Below the pieces are notes generated by a model. The model searched no databases. It was not told the origin of the DNA and saw only the letters and a list, made by a program, of their open reading frames with translations. A stretch of 64,000 nucleotides of DNA from the NCBI GenBank assembly GCA_033239525.1, contig BSYO01000009.1, positions 12,483,299 to 12,547,298 on the forward strand, read 5' to 3'. Source of the stretch: Nepenthes gracilis. Its lineage: Eukaryota > Streptophyta > Magnoliopsida > Caryophyllales > Nepenthaceae. Positions within the stretch are counted from its first letter, which is position 1; each line of letters begins with the position of its first letter. Below, piece by piece: positions 43,657 to 55,862 of this stretch. The translations under genes and the position numbers were made by a program.

Positions 43657-45841
43657 TGTAATACCCGAATTTTCATTTGATTTAAATTGGATATATTTTT
43701 TTTGGATAATTTGGATGTGATGAAAATTAATTAAATATTGTGAAATTGTGAAGGAAATTGAATCGGTCAATTGTCTCTCGGGATGCACCGGTTGGATATT
43801 AGGAGAAAAGAAAAAAATAATAATGACAATAATAGAAGGAAAAGGGGGGAAATAAGCAGAGTCTGGCGGTGGCAAAGCAAAAACAGGAGAAAGGGTAAAA
43901 GAAAAAGGAAATAAAGAAAAGGAGAGGGAGAGGTGAGGGAGAGGAGAAAAAAGAGAGAGGGTTTCACGTAGAGAGTAAAAGGAAGGAGCAGGAGGAGAAG
44001 GAAGGAGAGGAAGGAGAAGAGGAGGAGAAGAGAAGAGAGAAGGCGACACAATGCGGGTGAAGGCGGGCCAACGCGATAGGTGAGAGAAAGCGAGCAAGTG
44101 GAGAGAGAAAGGACATGGCTGAAGAGAGAAACACGTGATTCGAGTGTTTTAGAGTATCCTTTCTTTTGATCTATTGATTATAAGGTTAAAATAAGTATTC
44201 TTTAGTCCTATCATTAATCTGATTTAATTTTAGATGCATTTTGACTATTATTTGAAGATTTTACTAACATGCATATATTTTATATACACCTAATTTGTTT
44301 GTTATATACATGCTGTATGTTTTACTAGTTGTTTAGTGATTTTTTAGGGGTATTTATGATTTTGAAGGGTTTTATGATTTGTGGATACCCGGACGATATA
44401 TGTGTATATTTGTGTATCCATATGTTGTGGAACCAAGAACCAAGCCTTGTGTCGGTCCACATGTATGCAGCCAAGGGCGTGGTCACTATGCGACCATGCC
44501 GGTTTGAGACCCTGGTGGGTCGTTTTGTGATCTGAGGCGTGAGATTTGTATGGTATCGCTCCTGACAAGGATGTATATGATATGTGGCCCCTTCTGCCGA
44601 TAGAAAGGTTGAGATGTATTGTTATTGACCTACTTTACTACATATTTAAATGAGAACCATTGTAAGAAATTAACGAAAATTAATATACTCGGATATCCTA
44701 ATATATAACTAAACTTGAGGCTATGCTCAAAACTGCGAATTGTAAAAACATAGTAAGTTCCTAATCTATGAGAGATAAAGTACATGGATGGCCTTAAGTT
44801 GCTGGCCTAAAACACAGTCGGACCTTGAACTACTGGTTTAAATTAGAGCCGATAGAGCCATGGTTACCAGACAAGGGTTACCCTTCTTCAAATTGGTCTA
44901 ATAATTTTTAGTTCTTAAATTTCGTTCATAATTTGTATTTTTATATGTATGTGTATGGATTATGATTTGAGATGTGTGGATTGGCCCTCGGATTGGGTGA
45001 TAGAAATATCTCATACGTATGGACACGTGTAAAACCCGGAACACATTTTGATTATATGGTTTGGTTCTAGTATTCCTTTGATTTCAGCAAATGATATTAT
45101 GATTTTGGATCCGGATGATGGTAAGTGTTCCATGCAGATGTGGTGACGGTCGCGATTATGCGATGTGACCTTATATCGTATGATATGATATCGTCTATAA
45201 AATTTGACCCGATCGTTATTTGTTATGATTATGTCTTAGAGGGGCTGTTTAATATGAATGATGATTTAGTACGATACATCTTGGTTTTTAGGGATTTAAC
45301 GGACCTTATGTTTGGGTTTTACATGTTTTTGATGTGATATTCCTCCTCTTTGATTTATATATGTCGTTTTATATATGATGATAATACTTGTTGAGCTTTT
45401 AGCTCATGTTTTGATATTTTATTCCTTTAGGTCAGTGGCTTGGATACGTATGTAGGAGTTTGGATATAATCTGACATGACATATCTCTATCGGTAAGTAG
45501 AGATGTTTATGTTGATTATATTTCTAATATCAAGGGTGTATTATGATTGTTATTTATGGCGGAATGAGGACTTTGATCCATGTATGGGACATATTGGAAT
45601 TGTTATGTTATATGATGAGTTGCCGTTATGTTATGATACCTCCATTGTGATGCTTAGTCAGCAAGTCTTATGTTATAATATCCGGATTTATATTTGATAA
45701 AGTCCTGTGTGGGTTTTGAAGCATTGGGTTCCGTGTTTTTATGGTTTTGTCACATTCAAATTGGGTTTTGTCATTACTGATGCATTTATTGAATTTTATA
45801 TTAATATTATTGACCTGTGTTTATATCTCGGGTCTGTGACA
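43657..45841 (+). repeat. 5' LTR of a Ty3/gypsy element (TGTAATACCC family)
   Basis: It starts TGTAATACCCGAATTTTCAT and ends GGGTCTGTGACA, followed after four bases by a tRNA-iMet-type primer site, which fixes both its identity and its right boundary. It contains a 300 bp GA tract (43806-44140), GGTTAAAATAAGTATTC, and the module TTGTTGAGCTTTTAGCTCAT...CCTTTAG (45386-45430). Length is about 2.19 kb. Minus-strand open frames opposite the GA tract are artefacts. Confidence 0.85.
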
Positions 45842-45845
45842 AAGG

Positions 45846-45856
45846 TGGTATCAGAG
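45846..45856 (+). other. Primer-binding site, tRNA-iMet type
   Basis: TGGTATCAGAG, four bases after the LTR end. It is the complement of the 3' end of plant initiator methionine tRNA and is typical of plant Ty3/gypsy and Ty1/copia elements. Confidence 0.85.
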
Positions 45857-48300
45857 AAAAAGTCATAAGGAAACGTATTTTTGGTTATTTTGGGTAAATA
45901 ATTGATCGAATATTTGGCAGGATAAGTTCAATTTATAACAAATGATAGAGATTCAGATGGTAGAGGTTGGGGTTTGAGTTAATTATTTGGCTATGATGGG
46001 TTGCATGAGTAACACTATGAACTGAATGGTTCAATGGGAAGATAGAGATTTAGAGGCTCAAGAAGCTATGAGAAGGACGACTGAGTAAGGCCAAGGCAGG
46101 ACGTCATTAGATAAATTCAAAAGTTAGCATGTTCTAGGATTTTAGGGAGAGTTCGACCTTGTGAAAGCAGAAAGTTGGTTTCCAAGATAGCAAAAGTATT
46201 TGAGGTTTTGGCTGCCTGGATGCGGGTGGCGTTAATCTTACTGCCTTTAGGCTGTAAGGCGTAATTAGCCGGTGGTAGGCCAAGTAGTACCTTATTCTGG
46301 GGTAAAGGATTGGGATAATTGGTTTTTTTCCCCTGATTTGTTGTAAATTATGTGTAAATGTTGTATGTTTTTTCAATTTTTGAAATGAGCTTTGAGGATG
46401 TCTATCCCTAATGGGTAAATCTTTATCTGCTAAGATTATGTACTTTAGTATCCGGTTTGGGTCTATAGATATGAATAATTGATTGATCAGATTTTATTTG
46501 GTGAGCCAGATTTTGATGTAATATTAGGGATGATTTGGTCGGTGAGCCGTCATGCTAGTATGGATTGTTCAGTGAGAATATTCTGATTTGTAATATGGGT
46601 TGTAAATTTTGGGTATATGGAAAAGTCGATCAAGAGACAATGAAATTGATATCGTTTTACTTGCAAGCTATTTAATGAAAATGTGTGTTGAGTTTATTTA
46701 GCATATATGACCACATCTGAGAGTCATTTTGTGATTATTAAGAATTTTTTGGTTCTGTGGTAATTCGATATTGTTTCTTAGAGGAGAAAATTAGTCTGGA
46801 TTATCTTTTAATTAGTAGTTGAGGTTGCTATTGAGGTTATGCCAGGATTGGCACCGATTTTGAGGACCTTGTATAGAATCAATGAGGCATCGCGGAGTGG
46901 TTTTTGTGTGAGACGCTTTAGTGCCTTTGGGATAAGCAAGATGAATCGATAAGATTATGTGTGGATTATTAAAATTTTAATTTGTTTGGAAAGTGAATCA
47001 TTTGATAAGCGAGTAATGGAAACTGATAGATGATTTGTTTGATCAATGGCAAGGCTTGATGTTTTCTATAATCGATCTGCATTCGGAGTATTGTCTTTTA
47101 AGGATGATCGGGAGGATATACCCGAGATAGCCTCCACGATAAAGGGACAGCCGTTATGAGCTTCAGTGATGGCTTTTGGGTTTGCAATTTTGTTGTCGTC
47201 TTTTGTGGATCCTAGAAATCGGATCTTTTGGCCGTATTTGGGTCAATTTTATGGTGGTTTCATTAATGATATTTTAACTATTTTGAAAGAATTTACGAGG
47301 GGCATGAGGTCCGTTTGATGATTGTGTCGTAGTTATGAAGGGTAGTTAGCTCACCCATTTGAGGAGATGCGAGATTGGTTAGAGGAAGTGTTATATTTGG
47401 GCACGTTTGTCGATCTGTAAAAGATTGAAGCGATGGCTGGTTGGAAAAGGCTGTCGTTTATCGTGAGGTACACAATTTTTTGGGTCTGGTTGAATTTGAT
47501 AAGTGATTTGTTGAGAATTCTTCAAGAATTGTAGCGTCCGTAATGCCTTTGGCTTAGAAGCGATCAGTGTTTGTTAGAATGATAATTGTAAGGAGAGCTT
47601 TCAATAAATGAAGGGTGGATTGTCGACAATGTCGATTTGGTCGATCCTTGATGGATCAAGTGAATTTGTAGTAGATTGTGATGCTTCTTAGGAAAATTTG
47701 GAAATTGCCTAAGCTTTGGGTAATGAGTCGCTGGTGGATTCGAATCTCAGAGTAGATGAGATGCTTTGCTTTTTGAAAAGGATTTGTATTCTGAATATGG
47801 AAGAGCTAGAGGATGAGATTATGAATTGAGACTCATGGATGTATTAGGATATGAGGAACGATTTTTGAGTGACGGAAATTGAGTAAGGTGATTGCGGCTT
47901 ATGTGGTAAGATGTGTCGAATGTCCATAAGAGAAAACGAAGCTTCAGAAGTCTCCATGAATTTTGTTTTGGGGTTACCGAGGACTGTGAGAAATATGAAT
48001 GGGGTTAGGGTAATTGTAGATTAGTTGTCAGGGTCGGTCTATTTCTTATCGATTCAGATGTGTTTGAGGGATAAGTTGGCTCATTGAGTTTGTTTGCAAT
48101 AATGGCGATTAGCCGAGCAATTGGATAGCCCTTTTGAGGCTTTATATGGGTAGATAATGGATTGAATGTTTGGGCAGATTGATGTAGCGACTGGAGGAGC
48201 ATTCTGTCTGGTTTCCGCGGTTATCTGGAGGTTTTGTTAAGTTTTGTAATTTTGGAGGAGAAGTGACGGCCGTGGTTAGGTCGGTCCAAAATATTACGGA
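45857..48300 (+). pseudogene. Ty3/gypsy gag-pol, heavily decayed
   Basis: Fragments in order: Gag EFDLVKAESWF (46150); before reverse transcriptase, PGLAPILRTLYRINEA (46845); RT DVFYNRSAFGVLSF and FINDILTILKEFTRG near 47265 (FIND for FIDD); RNase H region ESFQ.MKGG; integrase MNFVLGLPRTVRNMNG then VRVIVD (47960) and FVCNNGD.PSNWIALLRLYMG (48090). Stops and shifts are frequent. The zinc-binding part of integrase and most of RNase H are missing. Gene order fits a chromovirus whose 5' LTR is 43657-45841. Confidence 0.72.
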
Positions 48301-48486
48301 GTAGAAGGAGATTTTTGTTGATAGAGAGGTAAGTAGGTAGATCCATTCTCGGCCTATGCGTATACTGTTCATGAATCAAAGTTGCATTAGGAGTCTGTGC
48401 TGCAATGTCTTCTGTCTTCGTTTTGAGCAGAGAAGTGGAGTTAACGGTGAACAACCCTTGCCAGGATTGGACTCCGAACCAAGCTT

Positions 48487-48789
48487 CTATCTACGAAAGA
48501 AGCTCTTGTGAAGATCAAAGATGAAATCCTTTTTGGTCGAGCCGTCATGAAGTTGGAAGCAATCGAGCAGAGCCTCGGCTGATTGGATGAAAGCTCGAGA
48601 GCAATTGAGGTTATTAGCAACTATAGTGGAGCTAACGTGGTCTAAGTTCGTAAAGAACTTCAAAGATTCTTCACCTAGCGGGGTGGCGAGTTGATCATGC
48701 GTCTCGTGTCTAAAGGAGAAAGCCAAGAAAAAGAAGCCTTTGAAATTTTCTTTTGAGTCGGCCTCGAATAGTGAGAAATTTTGTAGCAA
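48487..48789 (-). pseudogene. Unidentified coding fragment, related to 63731-64000
   Basis: An uninterrupted 100-codon minus-strand frame reads SLKFFTNLDHVSSTIVANNL, NCSRAFIQSAEALLDCFQ, HDGSTKKDFIFDLHKSFFRR. The plus strand at 63731-64000 gives a related series (ICSRAFTQSA, TARLKRNFISILLKGFSHE). The open frame and the match to a second copy argue that this was coding. I do not recognise the family. It interrupts gypsy integrase text, so it arrived by insertion. It could be part of a transposon protein or a captured host gene. Confidence 0.4.
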
Positions 48790-49071
48790 TTTAGATGATT
48801 ATGGATAAGCTGAAGAAGTCAACTTATTGCTTACCGATTAAGATGTCGTTCTCGAGTTAGGCTGTCGGCATATTATCAAGATGTGGAGATTGAAAGGTAT
48901 TCTAATTTTGAGGCTTCTGACTATGATTTGAGGCAGATGATCGATTAGAGTTGTGCAATGGAAAAGTGTGGGCACGACCAACAGTTCAAGATTTGATTTG
49001 AGATTTGAAGTGGAATATCAGGTATGCAATTCGATTTGAGGTTTGATGTGGCCAACCATATGCACTAGCGG
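48790..49071 (+). pseudogene. Displaced integrase fragment
   Basis: IMDKLKKSTYCLPIKMSF near 48800 matches the integrase motif VDRLTKSAHFLPVK, which already occurs once near 48020. The order is therefore rearranged, or two elements are mixed. The rest up to the next LTR shows only weak frames. Confidence 0.45.
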
Positions 49072-50795
49072 TGTAATATACCGATTTTTGAATATCGTAA
49101 TTTGGATAATTAAGTTAATATAATTAAAATTAGACTTAATCCATGTGAAAAAATTTAATTTTGTAAGTGGTAGGAGGCCTCGACCTGGGGCTCATGTGCC
49201 CAAGGTAGGTGCTGATTTCGGTAAGCTAAGTGCTAGCTCGGGAAATAAAAACCCACGAGAGTTTTATTTGTGGCATTTTTTGGCTTCCCCATGTGAAGAA
49301 GAGAGAGAGAGAGAGAGAGAGGGAGAAGAGAGAGATGAGAGATCGAAGCTCTCGGGATGGAATTCGACTTGGAGCTAGTTAGAGAAGTGATAGATCGAGT
49401 CGAGGTAAGTACACCCATACTCTCATCTTTCATTTTCTTGCACTGTTGTTTTATTTTTTGGGTATTCTTATATCGATACCTGATTAAATTTATATTATAA
49501 TACACACGACTTGGCATGAAAATTTATCAATATGTTGTCTGATTCATCATTTTTGCATGGTTCTGTGCATCCTGAAACCATAACCCACGCTTGGAACTCG
49601 TTTAACTGATTATTTTAAGTTTTAGACATGATTTGGCTTTAGATAATGAAAACTCATGTCTTGAATATGGTTATTTACCGATTAAGTGTCTGATTTTTTA
49701 AATTTTATCTGATTTTGTACATACGAAACCCTAAACTTGCGCCTGGCACTATTTACTCAAGATATTTGGAGATTTTTGCATAATTTTACTTTGTTTAATT
49801 GGTATCTACATTACATATAATTGTATATGCTCAATTGTGTATTTCAGAAATATTATTGTGAACCGTTTGTGAAAGAATTATCGTTCGAAAACTCTAACGT
49901 TGCGTTTGCCCCAACGTGGTAAGGATTTTCTAATTGTTTCAAAGCATTATGTTAAATTATGCATATGTTGAAAGTCACGTGAAGAATTAAACTCACAAGA
50001 AATAATTATTTGTATTTGTATATAAGAATTATGCCAGATATGCAAGGTATAAGAAGAGAATACCACAATTTGATATATTTATGATTCATTCTCTTGGAAT
50101 GAGAACTCTGTGAAAGAAATTTGGTGGACTTTTTTTTAAAGAATAAAAAATCATAAAACCTGGACCACTGATTTATATTACACGGGATAATATCCCATGG
50201 TATGTCATTGATATTGTAGTGAAAACTCAAGGATTATCCTGGCCGTATGTTGTAGTGGGTGATATTCTTTGACATGTCTTATGTCATTATTGTGGCAAAT
50301 TGAGGAATTGCTCTTGGACCATGGGAGATGTTCTGGTGGTGTATCTATTATCTGTTTCTGGTCCTAGGCATCAGGCACCATCCACCACGAGACATTAAAG
50401 TTGCGTGGGTAATATATTTGTTATATGTTTTCTGACATTAGGTATTGGGCATCGTTCACCACAGGACGTTAAAGTTACGTGGGTAGTTAGCACCTTAGAA
50501 TGTGTGGGGATATACACATTCCTTTTCTCAATTTATTTACTCTGTTAGCTGGTTAAGCCTACTAACCTTGGTCCGGAAAATAAAGACGTTATACATGTTT
50601 GGAATCTAAAGAAGGACAAGTAAATCAGGGAAGACAAATGTATTCTGAAAAGTACATCTAATCATGATTTATGTTTACGTATCCTTATTATGCTCATATA
50701 TCCATCTTTTGCTTTATTTTATATATATTATTTATTATTTTTGATTATATTGTACTAGCTGAGCATTTGGCTCACCCTTGCTGTTTTCCTTGCCT
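49072..50795 (+). repeat. LTR, third start type (TGTAATATACCG), 3'-truncated
   Basis: TGTAATATACCGATTTTTGA starts it. A (GA)n run at 49296-49325 is followed by GTCGAGGTAAGTACAC, with a consensus splice donor at 49404. A 77 bp direct repeat (ACCATCCACCACGAGACATT at about 50375, again near 50452) and the module GCTGAGCATTTGGCTCACCC (50758) follow. Near 50795 it passes straight into minus-strand Tat pol, so the last few hundred bases are missing. Confidence 0.6.
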
Positions 50796-50939
50796 TGAAG
50801 CTCCTGTTTACTTGGTTAACGACCAGGTCAAAGTCACTGTAGACGGTCAGTCTTTTGGCAGAGTACTCTTTTGGTAGTTTTAATTCGGTTAGCAGGGCTT
50901 CATACTCAATAACGTTGTTGGTGGTTGGGAAGTCGAGTC
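50796..50939 (-). pseudogene. Tat-type RNase H fragment (continuation of pol)
   Basis: The minus strand reads LDFPTTNNVIEYEALLTELK then TVYSD and LVVNQV, the middle of the Tat-type RNase H. It is the direct continuation of the frame ending at 53184, separated by the solo LTR 50940-53178. Pol then breaks off near 50796. Confidence 0.8.
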
Positions 50940-53178
50940 TATGACGGAATAGATTTTTTTATACTCTAATACATTCTGTCAATAACCTTAAAGAACTGAA
51001 GCCCAAATTACCATCTTAGAATTCTAAGGAAAAATGAACAAAGTTTTTTCTAGAATTGGGCTAAATTGATACAAGCAACCTGAATATTTCACAATCTGGA
51101 CAGATATATAATTAAATAGACTTCCATATTTATTCATTTCACAAACATAGGATCAACAAAAACACCATATTCATCCATGGCTCCAATATAATATTCCTAT
51201 CCACTATACCAAAATTCATACGAGAGATACCGCCTAGGATCTGTACATATTCAAAATAGAATAGCGAAAGTAGAACTATCCATAAATAAACCTGCGGAAG
51301 TATAATTCATTGTTCCAACAAAATTCACAACATACTATGACATTTCATATACATTATCCATTTACAAAAATCAGGTAATCACATTCGAGGCTATGTTCCC
51401 AAAATCTTCAAGATAGCTTTAAGGCTCCAAAAAGTCTTCTTGCTAGGCTTGTTTACTCCTTCTCGTCAAGAACTAATTCTACTGTTTCATCTAAAGGGGA
51501 AAAAAAATAAAAGAATAAGCCGAAACCCAGTAAGGTACAGTAAAAATATGCAAGTGTAATGCTTTCATGTAGAATATAAGTACAAATAAGCAAAAATATA
51601 GAAATATCCGAAGACCAGAGAAGTACATAAAAACAGAAGAAAGCACAATTCTGTATAATATGCTTCTGAAATCATAAATCAGTAAAATATGCATTAGAAA
51701 TCAGAAACATATTAAACTCTATAAATTCTAGAAATTCAACTTACTATTCAAAGGACCTACTAGTAGACCCTGTTAGTCAAGAGGGCGAATAATCGAGGAT
51801 AGATTGTGTTCAATCCACACAATCAAAGGCCGATGGTTTAATAGTCATTTATTTCATCTCATTTCATCCACAGTTCAAAGGTTCGATGGTTCGATAGTCT
51901 CTATCCTCTATTTGCGTCTTGAGGAGGGGCGGACCATATATTACTCAATGGACAGAGTTATCATCGATTACAATCATAAAGTTCTAAAACATGCCGGAGA
52001 ACCCTATCTGTCTGTGCGACAGTTCTAGGTTCGATTTTCTTACTGATAACTTAACTGAATACATTTGTTCATAATTTTATAGTCAAAAGTTCATCATATC
52101 TCAAGGCTAAGTCCAATTTCCTTCAATCACTCTTTCAAACAATATCTGAGGGCCTCCATAGTTCGATAATACAATTCCATGCAAAGTTTTTCAGATACAA
52201 ATCGTTCAATGAACTTTAACAAAGCAACAATTAACATTTAAATCTCAAGATTTCAAGTTTCCAACATAATTTCCCAAATTTTCGTTCTAGGGTTTTCATG
52301 CAAAAAAACTTCGGACAGAAATCAAACTTCAATCTTACACCAAATCATGAAATTAAAGCTATAATTCATAAAACATACACATAACATGAATTAAACTCAA
52401 AACTACATCTTCATTTTCGAGCTAGGGTTTCAAGCATAACTTTTGGATAACAATCGGACATATAACATGAACCAAATTATGAAATCGGAGTCTTGAGTCA
52501 TAATATTTATACATAAACATGAAGTTTAAACCAAAAATTATGAGATTCATGCATTTCTTTTAACAAATCTTGGAGAGGAAGTGATTTAGAGTATAAATAA
52601 CAAAACAGAGATATTCAAAAGTAGGAAAAACAGAAAATAAAGTCCAATGTACACTTGCCTTGGCTCGATCTACCGTTATTTTTACCCGGATCGGTCTAGA
52701 ACGGTCAGATTTCTCCTCTTTTCTTCTCTTTTCCTATTCCTCCTTCTCCATTCCTCTCCTCTCTTCATGCTTTTTGTCGAAGCTGAAGCCCGCTCTCTTA
52801 AAACACCCCAAAACCCATTTAAAAACCAATCAAAAAGAAACACGTGGCTGGTCTTGTGAGTGGTGCTTGAGTGTCAACTCGGTGCTAAGTAGGCACCACT
52901 TGAGATAAACGCGCGCTCGAGTGGCACCTCGAGCAGCATCCAGGCGCCAGCCCTCGCAGCTTCCATGCCCCCAGCTCGGCTTGGCGCCCTTCGGCTAGGC
53001 GGTTATGTTATTTACGCCTCAATGGCGCCTCAGGCGCCACTCTGGCATCGATGCCCTAGTGTCATTTTTTGCCCCAAAAACATTTTTTTCCATTTTTTTT
53101 CTTAATCCAATTACCGCAGACATACATATATTAAATTAATGACTAGAAATTGTGATGATTCGGTATCAGAATCTCATA
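50940..53178 (-). repeat. Solo LTR in Tat pol, 5 bp TSD
   Basis: GAGTC at 50935-50939 and 53179-53183 flanks it. The outer bases form TATGA...TCATA with TGA...TCA inside. Removing it joins KYSLRL to LDFPTTNN, restoring the conserved RNase H motif. On the minus strand it has CTCGAG-rich words (52870-53050), a GA tract (complement at 52690-52760), GGTAAAAATAACGGTAGATC, and the module GGGTTTCGGCTTATTC near 51515. It is the same family as 12971-14897. Small internal open frames are not genes. Confidence 0.85.
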
Positions 53179-53183
53179 GAGTC

Positions 53184-54656
53184 TGAGGGAGTACTTCACC
53201 TCAAACCCATCTGGGGTCATCAGGACCACTTCGGCACCGCTGTCTGAGTCCGTAGATTCGTCTACATTGAGAACCCATTCTGGCTCTTCCCCGTGTAGTC
53301 CTGCGTCCTCAGTGGGCTGTTCATTAGGAATTGGTGTCGTGATTTTGACGATGAAGTCGACCAAAGCCTGTCCTTTTATGGCAGGTCTAGGCCGAAATTC
53401 AATGTCGAACTCTCCTAACTTAATAGCCCACTTAACCAGCCATCTGAAAATGTCGGATTTTTGGAGTATGCACTTCAGAGGCTGGTCAGTTAGAACGATT
53501 ACGCGATGAGTTTGGAAGTAGGGTCTCAGTTTTTGGGCGGAGAAAACAAGTCCCAAGGCTAACTTCTCTGTGCTGGGTAGCACGTTTCTGCACCGATCAA
53601 TTTCTTGCTTATATAGTAGATTGACCGCTAAGAGTCGGAGTCTTGGTGCATGAGGACGAAGTTGAGAGTCACATCCAATACTATCAGGTAGAGGTACAGC
53701 TCTTTTCCGTCCTTGGGTGACGTCAACAACGGCTGACTGGTTAGGTACTGCTTCAATTTGTTGAAGGCTGCCTGGTTTTCTATGGTCCATCGGAACCCGT
53801 TTGCTCTTGTCCCCCTCAAAGTCTTGAAGAAGGGCTAGTACTTGTCCCCCAACTTGGCCAAAAAGCGGGATAAGATTGCCAGTCGTTCGATTAGCCTCTG
53901 GACATCTTTGACACTCCATGGTAGAGTCATGTTCGTGATGGCCTTAATCTTCTCCAGGTTTGCCTCGATCCCTCGTTGAAAGACGATGAAACCCGAGAAC
54001 TTTCCCGATGATACTCCGAAGATGTACTTAGAAGGATTCAGCTTTATTTGATATGCTCGGAGTACCTCGAATGATTCAACTAGATTGCGAATATGATCAT
54101 TGGTGGTCTTGCTTTTGACGAGTATGTCGTTCACATACACCTCCATATTGCGGCCGATTTGCTTCTCGAACATCTTATTCACGAGCCACTGGTAATTAGC
54201 ACCCACATTCTTCAGGCCAAAATGCATCACCTTATAGTAATAAGTGTCTTGGTCTGTCATGAATGAGGTGTGTTCTTCGTCCTCTGGGCTCATTCGGATC
54301 TGGTTGTAGCCTGAGTACGTGTCTATAAAGCTCAGTAGCTTGTGTCCAGAGGTCGACTCTACCAACAGGTCGATTTTGGATAAAGGAAAGTTGTCTTTTG
54401 GACAGGTTTTGTTAACGTCGGTGAAGTCGACGCACATTCGCCATTTTTCGATTCTTTTCTTTATCAGGACGATATTGAAGAGCCAGTTCGAGTACTGGAC
54501 TTCTCTGATGAAGTTGGAGTCCATTAATTTCTTTACCTCCTCCCGAATGATGATCAGATTTTTCACGGAATGGTTCCTTAGCTTTTGTCTAATGGGCTTG
54601 AGGTTGGGATTAAGGCCTAACTTGTAAACCATTACTCCGACCGGAATCCCAAGCAT
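53184..54656 (-). pseudogene. Tat-type Ty3/gypsy reverse transcriptase and RNase H, broken
   Basis: The frame 54656-53835 holds most of the RT: FIREVQYSNWLFNIVLIKKR, WRMCVDFTDVNKTCPKDNFP, LSFIDTYSGYNQIRMSPEDE, FGLKNVGANYQWLVNKMFEK, VYVNDILVKS. The catalytic YVDD reads YVND, which should abolish activity. A frameshift near 53830 leads to the tether (AAFNKLKQYLTSQPLLTSPK), and another near 53640 to RNase H (STEKLALGLVFSAQKLRPYF, GEFDIEFRPRPAIKGQALVD). Family knowledge places these motifs in the Tat/Retand group. The frame runs into the solo LTR at 53183. Confidence 0.88.
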
Positions 54657-55030
54657 GTCAGCGAGGGTCCATACGAAGACGTCAGCATTCTGTCGTAAGA
54701 ACGCAATCAGCTCATCCCAAGCATATTAGTGAGTGAGCTTTCGATTTCCACGCACCTCTTCGGGTCCTCCGAATTCAGTGGGATTAGATTGGTTGTCTTA
54801 CCAGGCTGCACTTGTTGTAGAGTTGCTTCGTCTCGATGGTTAAGTTCTCCCGCTGCCTTGCTGCTACCACTTGATGCAATCTGGGATATGTAACAAATCC
54901 GCCTAAGAACTTTTATTATCTATGAAGTCTTATTTCAGTTGGTAGTCTGCTACTGTCTGAAATAAGCATGGATACAATAAGGGGATCTGTATGGGAGGAG
55001 ATTACATGGCTCATGTCATTATCGCTAAAG

Positions 55031-55456
55031 CTAATGACGTTGTCTTCTGTGCGCTACTTCTTTCGCCCAATCTGCTACTCTTTGTGATCTACTGGGGTCC
55101 TGGCCCGTTGAATTGTGATCATGTTGACCACTCCAACCACGATTCCTGATGAACTTGGTGAGATGACCCCTCAGGATGAGCTCCTCGATTTTACGCTGAA
55201 GCGTCTTACAATCTTTTGTGGAGTGTCCGAGAGATCGATAAAAATTACAGTATTTGGCAAGATTTCCTCCCTCCGCTTTCTTAAGTGGTTTTGGCCACTT
55301 AAGGAACTTCTCTCCACGGATCTGCATGAAGACATTGGAGCGTGCGTCGGTCAGGGGTGTAAAGTTGATCGACCTGTAATCTTTCTGTTCTGGTGCTCCG
55401 GTCCTGTGCTGCTTCCGGTGAGAGCGATCGTCGTTGCTGTGTTTCCTTTTTCCCAT
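55031..55456 (-). pseudogene. Tat-type Gag C-terminal part with zinc-knuckle-like motif
   Basis: The minus frame contains KYCNFYRSLGHSTKDCKTLQ followed by EELILRGHLTKFI, the Tat/Athila-type Gag motif in which C, H and C are spaced differently from the usual CCHC. It starts in the KRKH-rich stretch and ends before the protease/RT region. The 54657-55030 stretch to its left shows only weak protease-like remains. Confidence 0.7.
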
Positions 55457-55862
55457 AGTTGGGAAAGAGTAAGGTTGTTCAATCTGCTCGGGATGCTTAG
55501 CCTTGTTGATAGATTTCGTATCCTAGAAGGTCTGCGGATTCTTATGCGCCAAGTGCCTAAAGAAGTCCCGATGTGTTAAGGTAGAGATGAAACTGTTAAG
55601 CTTCATATCTTCTGTGAGCCTGGGGATTCTTCTTGCCTCCGTTACGAAGTGATCTAGGAACTTTCGCAGATTCTCTCTACTTTTGCTTGATACGGGATAG
55701 GTGCCAAGGCTGCTTCTCTTCCGGACAGCTGGAGACGTATTGCACCAAGAAAAGGTTAGTGAGCTCTCAGAAACTCCGGATCGAATTTGATGGGAGACGA
55801 TGGAACCAGATGCGGGTGTCTCCCTTCAACATAAGAGGAAAACAGCGGCACATGGTTGTGTC

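Noticed and set aside
43654..44097. Minus-strand open frame of 147 codons rich in Phe, Leu and Ser
   Set aside because: It is the complement of the LTR purine tract and reads as a low-complexity peptide.
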